Assembly (NCBI GenBank): GCA_963808455.1
Contig: CAWEHT010000028.1
Span: forward strand, 1 to 21,263
Origin: CAWEHT01 sp963808455
GTDB taxonomy: Bacteria; Chloroflexota; Anaerolineae; CG2-30-64-16
Reading direction: 5' to 3'
DNA length: 21,263 bases
Shown here: positions 1-7,714 of the stretch, in pieces
Layout: each line of letters starts with the position of its first letter
How positions within the stretch are numbered: position 1 is the first letter of the stretch
The notes under the pieces: generated by a model
Database searches by the model: none
Told to the model about the DNA's origin: nothing
What the model saw: only the letters and a program-made list of their open reading frames with translations
Position numbers and translations under genes: made by a program

Positions 1-17
1 GTAGAGTCAACAAAGTC

Positions 18-443
18 ATGAAACGACACCCAAGTAATTATGCTGCCACAAGCTTCGGCGGATTATCACGTTCAGAACTGATGTCGCGAGTCCGCAGCAA
101 AGGCAACAAGACGACTGAAGGAAAAGATGGTACACCTACTTCGTGCTTTACACATCACAGGCTGGCGACGCCAAATAAAGTTGCTGGGGAATCCCGATTT
201 TGTTTGGCGCAAGGAACGGGTTGCTCTATTCGTCGATGGTTGCTTCTGGCATGGTCATGATTGCGGAGAAACCTGAATCCGAAGAATAACGCGGATCTTT
301 GGCAGAAGCAAAAATCGCTGCCACGCGGCAAAGGGACGCGAGCCGTCGGCGCAGACTTCGACGATTGGGATGGAAAGTAATCTGCGTCTGGGAATGTAAA
401 TTAAAACAAAATCCCGCTACTTGCACATCAATTAAGGCCGCGC
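18..443 (+). CDS. Vsr-like very short patch repair endonuclease, frameshifted
   Basis: The translation pieced together across frames resembles the Vsr family, which nicks DNA 5' of T:G mismatches left by deaminated 5-methylcytosine. From the ATG at 18 one frame gives LMSRVRSKGNKTTE, matching the family's N-terminal MSRVRSKxT signature. A second frame from about 115 gives NPDFVW and then VDGCFWHGHDCG, which carry the expected catalytic Asp and the His-bearing Zn-site region. A third frame, near 300-410, gives KIAATRQRD and LGWKVICVWECKLKQNP, the conserved C-terminal block. At least three frameshifts are needed (about 115, 270-300 and 340-360). The end is uncertain because of them; 443 is a stop in one plausible frame. 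No cytosine methyltransferase gene lies in the window. The gene may be a pseudogene or intact with sequencing errors; the same error type in all neighbours favours errors. Confidence 0.7.
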
Positions 444-756
444 TCCTGATCCGAATCGCCCGTCGTTCCTTTCGCGGCGATGAGGCGATCCGCACGTGCG
501 CTTGCCTCCTGGTAATCCGTATCAATGAGTCGATTCAGTTCGGCTCGATCCTGCTCCGTCAATCCGCCGCGCGGTATTTCTCGAAAAGTCGCTCGATACA
601 TTCGCTGCGCTGCCGATCTCGCGCGGTCGGGCGACTCGGCAGCAGAACGATCTCGGAAACGAATGCCAGCAGCGATTCGATGGTCAAACCGCGCTGGGCT
701 GCACCTTTTGCAAGTCTGACATACAACTCGTCCGGCAACGTAAGTGTTTGACTCAT
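428..756 (-). CDS. small antitoxin-like protein, frameshifted
   Basis: Starting at the ATG at 756, the protein begins MSQTLTLPDELYVRLAKGA. This short beta-strand-then-helix start resembles ribbon-helix-helix or DUF-type antitoxin-like proteins common in planctomycetes and cyanobacteria. The first frame stops at 559 after IERLFEKYRAAD. The homologous tail, GGLTEQDRAELNRLIDTD, continues in another frame to a TGA at 428. One frameshift in the GC-rich run near 565-575 joins them into a protein of about 109 residues. No cognate toxin lies next to it: the plus-strand Vsr-like gene converges on its 3' end. No DNA-binding function can be proven from the sequence. The family is recognised only by general resemblance. 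Confidence 0.6.
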
Positions 757-794
757 GGGACGTGCTCTGGAAGCTGAAACAGGAAGTGAAATGA

Positions 795-841
795 AAATGG
801 GTGAGGAAAGCAAGTTCGACACTCGCTTCCCTCACCCATTT
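795..841 (-). terminator. Rho-independent terminator after the anti-sigma gene
   Basis: A perfect 12-bp inverted repeat, AAATGGGTGAGG (795-806) and CCTCACCCATTT (830-841), encloses a 23-nt loop that can pair further. Read on the minus strand, the hairpin is followed by a T-rich tail (TTTCATTTCACTT). It lies 20 nt after the anti-sigma stop codon, so it probably ends that operon. Confidence 0.65.
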
Positions 842-860
842 GGACGCAGCAGTAACCCTT

Positions 861-2167
861 TTAGTTCATGGTCCTCATCACCAGTAATATGGGAACCGTC
901 CCTGGTTTGCGTTCGCCGCGTTTCTCCAGAAAACTCTTGATCTCCTTGGAGTGTTGGGGCGCTGCATTGATCGGCGAATAGGACAGCACCATCGTCAGCT
1001 TCTCGGCCGTTCTATTCTTTGGAAAATTCTGAGCCAGTGCATTGGCGGTGTTCTCTTCCAGCGGCTTGCGGATGTCGATACCTAACGGAGTCCTTGGCCT
1101 GGGCATTTTCAAATGCCCGGAAGTTACACCGAGTAATCGGGCTAACTTGTCGAGGTCGCCGCTCAGGAAGGGGGCGAGAACGAACTTGTCGAAGATGCCG
1201 TCGCCGGCTTTCCTGGCTTCCAGCTTCTTATCATCGACTCCAAGCTGCTCAACAACTTGTGAAAACTCTTCAGGAGTCAAACTTTCGGTGAAGAAGAGAA
1301 CCTCCGTCAACTGCTTCTTCTTGAAATGCTCCGCGACCAGAGATTCCACGATAACCTGATGGCCCGCTTGAGAATCGCCTGGAATGCTTCGGTGGCTTTC
1401 GCGGTGTCGCGAGCGAACAGATCAATGCGGATCACACCGTCCTTTTTCAAATCCTCACGGAATTTCTCACGCGGATAAGGCTGATCGAGATCCCGAAGCG
1501 GCAGGATCAATGGGAGCCTGATCTTCTCGACGATTTCCAAGCCCGGCCCCATTGGTAAACTGGGGGAAGTAATCGTGTCGTCGTTTTTCTAACGATTCGC
1601 GGGATCGGGGAAGCACTTCGGGTTCGTGTTTGACGACGACCGGCTCCTTCACCTGCGGAGGGACTGGCTCGCTCTTGGGCGGAGTTCGCACGATCACTTC
1701 AGCGGGCTTCGCCACTTGTTGAGCATCATGTTTGGGTTGCGTGCTGTGCAGGAACCTCAGTCTTGGGTTGTGGGTTCAACTGCTCCGTTCGTTGAGCGAC
1801 AAATCGATCGCTCATGGCGAAGTAAAAATAGGAGCCAAGGCTAACGACCAATACCACACTCGCCGCCAGGACCATGGGAATCCAGGACGGGCCGACCGAA
1901 CTATTCCAGGAGTGTCGCTTGCGCCGGGTCGGCAACGGGGTTGGCCGGATGTCGTCCTGGACGATCGCGTTTGACGATGGCCGCAGCGAAATCGAAATCC
2001 GGGGTTGATTTGGGAAGCTGGCGCAATCGACCGGCATCTTGAAGCAGTTGGGCATGAACATCCTGCGCCTCTTCCGAGGTGGCAAGAGCCGTTCGACGAC
2101 GCTCGGCGGAAGATAACTCCCCGTCAACGCTTGCAGTCAACAGTTCTTTCAAGTGTTCGGGTAACAT
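861..2167 (-). CDS. planctomycete-type single-span anti-sigma factor, frameshifted
   Basis: About 435 residues result when five frames are joined, with shifts near 1970, 1728, 1552 and 1365. From the ATG at 2167 the N-terminus (LPEHLKELLTASVDGELS, then a helical stretch) resembles the cytoplasmic sigma-binding region of anti-sigma factors. A Pro/Arg linker and one transmembrane helix follow (WIPMVLAASVVLVVSL then GSYFYFAM, roughly residues 90-115). Next come a Pro/Glu/Lys-rich linker (EPVPPQVKEPVVVKHEPEV) and a C-terminal globular part of about 280 residues that would lie outside the membrane. It starts 117 nt after the ECF sigma stop on the same strand, the usual sigma/anti-sigma order. I see no HxxxCxxC zinc motif in the N-terminal part. 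The role as regulator of the neighbouring sigma factor is inferred from position and topology. Confidence 0.65.
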
Positions 2168-2284
2168 GGTTTTCTCGATTTCGTGTTCCGAATTCGATCC
2201 GGAACCGCACACGAAAGCATCCTTTTCATTCAATCAAACAACTAAGCAAACCTTGAGCCAATAAGACGGACATTCATGGCAAAA

Positions 2285-2855
2285 TCAACTCGCCTGATCC
2301 TCTTCTGCCTCAATAATCTCGCGCAATTCTATTCGAGCACGATGCAATCGGCTTCGAATCGTTCCAATCGGCACATCCAGAATTTCGGCAATCTCTTCGT
2401 ATTTTAGATCTTCGATTACTTTTAACACCAAAACTATTCGATGCTCTGGCGATAGTTTATTCAATGCGGAGCATTTTCGCTTCATCTTCCGACCGTTCCA
2501 TCCGATCGCCGGGTTGATTCAGATCGGAGAGATCCGGCGGCTCCGCCGTCAGTTTTTCGTCGGTTCCCCAATCTAAACTCAGTACTGCACGCCGTTTGCG
2601 TTGAAGACTGATTGCCGCGTTGAAGGCAATCCGGTAAAGCCAGGTAAAGAATTCCGCATCGCCCTTGAAGCTGTTCAGGGATTGATACGCATTGAGGAAG
2701 GCATCTTGCACAACGTCACTGGCGTCTTCGGCATTGCCAACGACACGAAGAATACTGTTAAACAAACGATCTTGATATTTACGAATCAGTTTGCCAAAGG
2801 CATCGCGATTACCAGAGAGACATTCGTTAATAATTCGCAAGTCGTCGGTATTCAC
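2285..2855 (-). CDS. ECF-subfamily RNA polymerase sigma-70 factor, one frameshift
   Basis: This protein of about 190 residues directs RNA polymerase to a small regulon. Region 2 is clear: KYQDRLFNSILRVVGN, then DVVQDAFLNAYQSLNSF and FFTWLYRIAFNAAI, which cover the core-binding and -10 recognition helices. Region 4 appears in the next frame: LSPEHRIVLVLKVIEDLKYE, then EIAEILDVPIGTIRSRLHRAR, the helix-turn-helix that reads the -35 element. The frame changes once near 2470, between MLRI and ALNKL. The start is a GTG at 2855, preceded on the minus strand by AGAAGAG as ribosome-binding site; the frame has no better upstream start. An anti-sigma-like membrane protein follows at once, so release of this factor by an envelope or stress signal is likely (inference). 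Confidence 0.85.
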
Positions 2856-2872
2856 GACACTCTTCTATTTAC

Positions 2873-2898
2873 GACGTAAGCTGCTGGAAAAAAGTTCC
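2873..2898 (-). promoter_or_regulatory. putative ECF sigma promoter (autoregulatory)
   Basis: On the minus strand GGAACTT (from 2898) and CGTC (2876-2873) are separated by 17 nt counted from GGAAC. This resembles the RpoE/ECF-type GGAAC...GTC promoter, and it ends about 18 nt before the GTG start of the ECF sigma gene. Self-transcription of the sigma operon is the natural reading. Confidence 0.45.
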
Positions 2899-3010
2899 AC
2901 AGATGATTAGTTTTCGGATCGGCAGCCACGCCTGGGAACCCACTTCCTTTCAGCGGGTTATTTTGTCGTCTTCGCCAGCAGCGCGTTGACTTGTTTGCCC
3001 TGTTTCGGCC

Positions 3011-3295
3011 TTACCGTTTGGGCGTTTCACTCCTGGGAGCCTTTTTCGTCCCTGCCTTCTTCTTGTGATTGCGGGATGGGGCGGGTGTCGCGTTTTTCGC
3101 ACTGATCTTCGATCAATCGCGCCACGACTCCGATGAATTCGGTGGGCACGCATATCCACGTCTCGCCCGCCGTCTCGTGTGCCGTTTCGATTTCCGCCGC
3201 CGCGTCCTCTTCCGTCTGTTGATCGTAATGGGCGATCACGGCGAGGATTTTCTTCTCATCTACCGGGGGAATTTCTTGCGCGTTGCTCGTTTCAT
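3011..3295 (-). CDS. small Lys-tailed protein, antitoxin candidate, frameshifted
   Basis: The start ATG at 3295 overlaps the stop of the upstream gene as ATGA. The reading is MKRATRKKFPP, then (new frame) VDEKKILAVIAHYDQQTEED, AETWICVPTEF-like text and FIGVVARLIEDQCEKRD. A third frame gives the basic tail KKKAGTKKAPRSETPKR ending in TAA at 3011. Two frameshifts are needed, near 3258 and 3065. The protein is about 95 residues, with an acidic middle and a Lys/Arg-rich end. I recognise no named domain. Its position directly after a DUF4258-like gene, with translational coupling, suggests the antitoxin of a toxin-first pair. That is inference from arrangement only. Confidence 0.55.
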
Positions 3296-3567
3296 GACGA
3301 TTTTCTCCGTCGGCGACGACGATAAGCCTTCAGTTCTTTGCCGCGAACTCATAGGCGGTGATGACAAAAAAGCCTGGCCCGTCCTTCGGCGGGGCGTGGA
3401 CCACTTTCAAATATCGACCGGCCGCCGAGCGCGATCCGCGAATTCTCACGTCCGTCGAGGACCAAACCGGGGCGGGCCAGGATCTCACGAACTTCCGCCT
3501 CCGTCACGCCATGATTGTAAATGTGCGGCAGTTCCGTATCTGGGTCGATAAAGAACTTCAATTCCAT
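3292..3567 (-). CDS. DUF4258-like putative toxin, frameshifted
   Basis: The ATG at 3567 has a good ribosome-binding site (GGAG, 8 nt upstream on the minus strand). The protein begins MELKFFIDPDTELPHIYNHG, then VTEAEVREILARPGLVLDGR. This is the HGVTEAEVxEILxxP pattern of DUF4258/RelE-like small proteins. The C-terminal half appears in another frame as YLKVVHAPPKDGPGFFVITA. After a compensating shift the tail reads RGKELKAYRRRRRRKSS, ending at 3292. The two shifts lie near 3415 and 3352. Length is about 92 residues. The fold type, the very basic tail and the ATGA overlap with the next gene fit a ribonuclease-type toxin followed by its antitoxin. The activity itself is not shown by any motif here. 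Confidence 0.6.
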
Positions 3568-3752
3568 TCTAGCACTCCGACGCGAAGCACACACTCAAGC
3601 AGCCGCCCAGACGGTGATCCGTGTATGGCGGTAATGCACCCGTCGCCGCCGCAGCGATCGGCTTTCTTTGAAAACCAGACGGTTGTTGTGATCCGGGGCA
3701 TTTGCTTCACGACGTCCCCTCCGCAAACTCACGAATTCCATGAATCGAAGAC

Positions 3753-3780
3753 CGAACACTGAACACCGAACACCGAACAC
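3753..3780. repeat. four tandem 7-nt units (cgaacac/tgaacac)
   Basis: Four head-to-tail 7-mers read CGAACAC, TGAACAC, CGAACAC, CGAACAC. They sit in the spacer between the toxin-like gene and uvrA. From memory, similar GTGTTCGGTGTTC-type runs are frequent in intergenic DNA of planctomycete genomes. The rest of the spacer (3568-3752, 3781-3832) shows no gene I can support. Confidence 0.7.
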
Positions 3781-3832
3781 CGTAAACTAATATACATCCC
3801 TTTCCCGGCATTGAAGGAAGACTTCGTACGCG

Positions 3833-6487
3833 ATGGACAACCAGCACATCATCATTCGCGGTGCTCGCGAACATAATCTGCGCAATATAAACCTCGAACT
3901 GCCCCGCAATGTGCTCGTCGTCTTCACCGGCGTGAGCGGCTCCGGCAAAAGCTCGCTGGCCTTCGATACGCTCTACGCCGAGGGTCAGCGCCGATATGTG
4001 GAATCGCTCTCCAGTGATGCGGGCCAGTTCTTCGGTCAGCTTCCCAAGCCGGATGTCGATTACATCGGGGGCTTGTCGCCCGCCATCAGTATCCAACAAA
4101 AAACCGCTGCTCGCAACCGTGCTTAACCGTCGGCACCGATCACGGAAATCTCGGATTACCTTGGCGCTCTCTACGCCCGCATCGGTCAAGGATACTGCCC
4201 CATCTGCCGACGGCCGATCACCGCCCAAACGTGTGCGAACAGATCATCGATCGTATTCTGGCCATCCCGCAAGATACCCGCTTTCTTATTCTCGCTCCTG
4301 TTGTCCGTGGTCAGAAAGGGGAATTCAAGGATTTTTTCGCAGAAATGTTGAAAAGGGGCTTCGTCCGTGCCCGCGTCGACGGGCAAATCGTTCGGCTCAC
4401 CGACAATCTCCAACTCGATCGGCGCATCAAGCACGATATCGCCATTGTCGTCGATCGGCTCCAGGTAGCACCCAAAATCCGCACCCGACTTGCTGAAGCG
4501 GTCGAGCAATCGCTGGCGGCGGCGGAAGGATCGATCGTTATCAGCGTTGAAACCGAGACGCTCGCCGAGGGATAAAGAGAAAGGCACTTCTTACGAAGAC
4601 ATCTTATTCTCCGCCCACTACGCCTGCACTTTTTGCAACAAGAGTTACGACCCGCCGACCCCGCAACTCTTCAGTTTCAATAGCCCGCAAGGAATGTGTC
4701 TGGACTGCGACGGTCTGGGCACGCGCTATACTTTCGATCCCCAACTTACTCATCCCGATGCGTCGAAGTCGTTCGCGGATGGCTGTTTCCCGATCATCGG
4801 TAAACTCGGCCCCATGGGTCGCTCGCGCAAACACATTTACGAGGGCATCGCCAAAACGCTCGACATCGATCTGAAAACTCCCTGGCAGAATCTCCCCGAA
4901 GAACATCAACAATGGCTGCTGTTTGGTTCCGGAGATCGGCACATCACCTATGAATGGAAGCAGCGCGGCGGGCAGGTCTGGAAGCATGGCGGGAAAATGG
5001 GAAGGGATCATTCCCCAACTGCTCAGTAGTTTCAAGAAGACCGCTGCCGGTCCTGCGCCGAATGCAGCTCGAAAAGTATATGCGGGTCGTTCATTGCACG
5101 ACGTGTGGTGGTGATCGCCTCAATCCCCAGGCCTGCGGTGCGGTTCGCGTTGGCGACAGGACGTTGATCGAAGTCGGCGCAATGTCGATCGGCCAGCTGT
5201 GCCTGCTTATCGGCATGGAAAACGAACTGGAGCCGATCCGAAGAATCATTGCCTCGGAGTTGCTCAAGGAAATTCGCAGCAGGGTGAATTTTCTGCTCAA
5301 TGTGGGTTTGCACTATCTGTCGCTCGATCAGCAGCGCCGACCCTTTCCGGCGGTGAAGCCCAGCGCATTCGTCTCGCCGGTCAAATCGGCTCCGGCCTGG
5401 TGGGTGTGCTTTATATCCTCGATGAAACCGAGTATCGGCTTGCATCCGCGCGATACGAATACTCCTGCGCGCAGCCTGGAAAGGCTGCGCGACATGGGCA
5501 ATACCGTTCTGGTGGTGGAACACGATGAAGACACCATGTGCGCCTCCGACTTTCTCGTCGATTTCGGACCGGGGCCGGGGATACGCGGCGGAGAAGTCAT
5601 CGCCTCGGGGCACACCTGGTGAGGTGCTTGCCAATCCCGAGAGTGTGACCGGCAGGTTCTTGTCGGGACTGGAAAAAATCGACATCCCGAAGACTGGCGC
5701 ACTCCAACCAAACGAAAAATCGAAATTCGCAAAGCCAGACACAACAACCTCAAAGCGATCGATGTCGATATTCCGCTGGGTCTATTCGTGGGCATTACCG
5801 GAGTGAGCGGATCGGGCAAAAGTACGCTGGTTCATGAGATTCTGTTGGCGGGATTCAGCCTGGCCCGTGCCGGTTTCGTCACGACCGAGGAGCCGGAGAT
5901 GAACCGGGAGAGTGAAAACACCACCGATGTGCAAGCGGGGATTCGCGGCCGATTCGATACGATTCATGGCTTTGAAGAGATCGACAAAGTCATCGACATC
6001 GATCAATCGCCCATCGGTCGAACGCCGTGCTCTAACCCGGCAACGTACATCAAGGTTTGGGATGAGATTCGCTGCTCTTTGCCGAAATGACCGAGGCAAA
6101 AGTTCGCGGCTATCAGGCGGGCCGATTCAGTTTCAATCGTCCGGGCGGACGTTGCGAAGCCTGTGAAGGAAACGGTGCCAACAAGCTGGAAATGGATTTT
6201 GTGGCGGATGTCTGGGTGACCTGTCCGGTATGCGATGGGCAGGTGCTTCAACCGGGGAGACGTTGCAGGTTCGCTATCGCGGCAAGAACATTCACGACGT
6301 TTTGGAAATGGACGTGCAAGAGGCCCTGAGCCTGTTCGAGAATATGCCGAAAATTCGCGGCATGTTGCAGACGTTGCACGATGTCGGCATGGATTACATC
6401 AAGCTCGGGCAACCCTCTCCGACGTTATCGGGCGGGGAGGCCCAGCGCGTCAAGCTGGCCAAAGAACTGTGCCGAAGAGGAACCGGA
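3833..6487 (+). CDS. uvrA: UvrA, excinuclease ABC subunit A; many frameshifts, 3' end missing
   Basis: UvrA is the DNA-damage-sensing ATPase of nucleotide excision repair and forms a dimer that loads UvrB. The first Walker A is GVSGSGKSSLAFDTLYAEGQ, soon after the ATG at 3833. Then come CPIC (4190s), the Zn-module pairs CTFC and CLDC, the first ABC signature TLSGGEAQRIRLAGQIGSG (about 5350) and GLHPRD. Next are the second Walker A GVSGSGKSTL (about 5800), the second Zn module CEAC/CPVC (6150-6240) and the second signature TLSGGEAQRVKLAKEL (6421-6468). At least twelve frame changes are needed, for example near 4110, 4228, 4572, 5005, 5060, 5335, 5425, 5618, 5690, 6075 and 6240. Homology stops after about 6487, before the second Walker B. 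The even spread of single-base shifts with no other decay looks like sequencing error; truncation is caused by the junction. Confidence 0.9.
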
Positions 6488-6495
6488 AACCCGAG
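6479..6495. other. junction between two unrelated sequences
   Basis: UvrA homology on the plus strand ends here, where the family would continue with TLYxLDEPTTGLH. The minus-strand radical SAM protein also runs past its expected C-terminus into the antisense of uvrA. Frameshifts are dense to the left and rare to the right, and GC rises. No insertion sequence, repeat or attachment site is seen at the join. The exact breakpoint is uncertain by about ten bases. Confidence 0.75.
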
Positions 6496-7591
6496 CCGGC
6501 GCACGTCCCGCCCCAAGGGCGGCGAGGGCGGCGCGGACGATCGTGGGAGGGTGCAACAGCATGTTGGTATAGGTCGCGTTGGCCATCGGGCAGGCGCATT
6601 CTTTGGCGTAGATGGACCGGCGCAGGCAATCCATCTGCGGCCCAAACCAGATGGCACGCAGATCGTAACCTGCGTCGCGCAGATTGCCGGCGGGCTCCGC
6701 GCGGATGCAGCAACTCCACACATCGCCGTTCGGCGCGACTTCCGCGCTGGCCCAGCCGGCGTAGCAGTCGATCACCTGGCGGCGTTCCGCCAGGACCCGG
6801 CGCGCGATCTGGTAGTACTGGCCGCGCAGCGCCTGGGTCACGCGGGCTATGGCGGGCATCGGCCGCGGCTGCGGCTGTGCGCTCAAGAAATTGGCGATCG
6901 CCTCGTAAGCGCCGGCATCCGGGGTAATGTCCCACCCGACTGTGTCGAGCTCAACGCGTTCCTCGGCAACCTCCGTGATGTAGCTATCGGGTTCGAGCGA
7001 CCGCAGGCCATCGTAGATGGCCCGAAAGTGGGCCTGGTTGGAGCGGCTGATCACCGTATGGATCGAAAGGATCAGGTTCGGGTGCCGGGCCCTCACTTCC
7101 TTCAGGCGTGCCCAGGTGCGCAAGGACTTCTCCCAATTGCCCGGCACACCGCGCGCCGCGTCGTGTTCCTCTCCGATGCCGTCCAGGCTCAGGTTGATGC
7201 CGATCTGGGTGTCTCGGCATTCCTCGCACATGCGTGCCACGCGCTCGGCGATACGCTCGCTCAACAGTCCATTGGTGGGGATCGTGATCATCGCCGGCCG
7301 GCAATGGCGATAGGCGCTGATGACCAGATCGTCAAGGTCGCGCCGCAGGAAGGGCTCGCCACCGGTGAGGGTCAGGTAGACAGGCGAGCGCCCCAGCCGG
7401 GCGAACACCTGATCCCACTCCTCCAGGGTCATGTCGTCGTTTGGCTTGCGCCACACGGCGCACGTCCGGCAGCGCGAGTTACAGCGGTAGCTGACGCTGA
7501 CGACCACAGACAATGGCAACATCCTGGGCCAGCCGAAGCGGCGGAACGACCAGTAGAGGGGCAGCCTGGGCGCCAGGGCAAAGATTCTCAT
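6488..7591 (-). CDS. radical SAM/SPASM-domain protein, 3' end lost at junction
   Basis: The N-terminal region has the radical SAM cluster motif CNSRCRTC (Cys37, Cys41, Cys44), which binds the 4Fe-4S cluster that cleaves S-adenosylmethionine. GGEP follows at 77-80, then the SAM-binding region ITIPTNG. Near the C-terminus are further cysteines (VIDCYAGW, GDVWSCCI, KECACPM) in a SPASM-like arrangement for auxiliary clusters. The true stop codon is absent: the frame continues into antisense uvrA to 6425, which is not part of the gene. The ATG at 7591 lies 7 nt after a TATAAT box, so translation may be leaderless. Substrate cannot be told; SPASM proteins modify peptides or act in cofactor and lipid pathways. 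No precursor peptide is visible next to it. Confidence 0.8.
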
Positions 7592-7598
7592 GATGGAT

Positions 7599-7604
7599 AT
7601 TATA
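7599..7604 (-). promoter_or_regulatory. -10 box of the radical SAM gene
   Basis: A perfect TATAAT on the minus strand lies only 7 nt before the ATG at 7591. Transcription would begin at or next to the start codon. The -35 region is weak: TTAAGC, 18 nt upstream, is the best candidate and overlaps the shared word at 7615-7628. Confidence 0.45.
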
Positions 7605-7614
7605 CTGCGTCGAG

Positions 7615-7628
7615 CGCGGATCGCTTAA
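7615..7628. repeat. 14-nt word shared with 15512-15525, copy 1
   Basis: CGCGGATCGCTTAA occurs here and, identical, at 15512-15525. Each copy lies immediately downstream, in the transcription direction, of a minus-strand terminator hairpin. Confidence 0.6.
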
Positions 7629-7661
7629 GAAAGCAGCCACGTGTCTGAACACGTGGCTGCT
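7627..7661 (-). terminator. Rho-independent terminator of clpC
   Basis: A perfect 13-bp stem, AGCAGCCACGTGT (7632-7644) and ACACGTGGCTGCT (7649-7661), closes on a 4-nt loop. On the minus strand it is followed by TTTCTT. It lies 53 nt after the clpC stop and before the radical SAM gene, so it separates the two units. Confidence 0.85.
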
Positions 7662-7714
7662 GCCAGGCATCCGTGGCGGGATGACAGATGCCATCCCGTG
7701 ATCGGTTCATCGGT

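Noticed and set aside
3753..3780. CRISPR-like array
   Set aside because: Units are only 7 nt, contiguous and without spacers.
3595..3780. Minus-strand small frame beginning MFGVRCSVFG
   Set aside because: Its N-terminus is just the translation of the 7-nt tandem repeat, and the rest has no homology I recognise.
6488..7648. Plus-strand frame that fuses the end of uvrA to 390 further codons
   Set aside because: The added part is antisense of the radical SAM gene. The fusion is a by-product of the junction.
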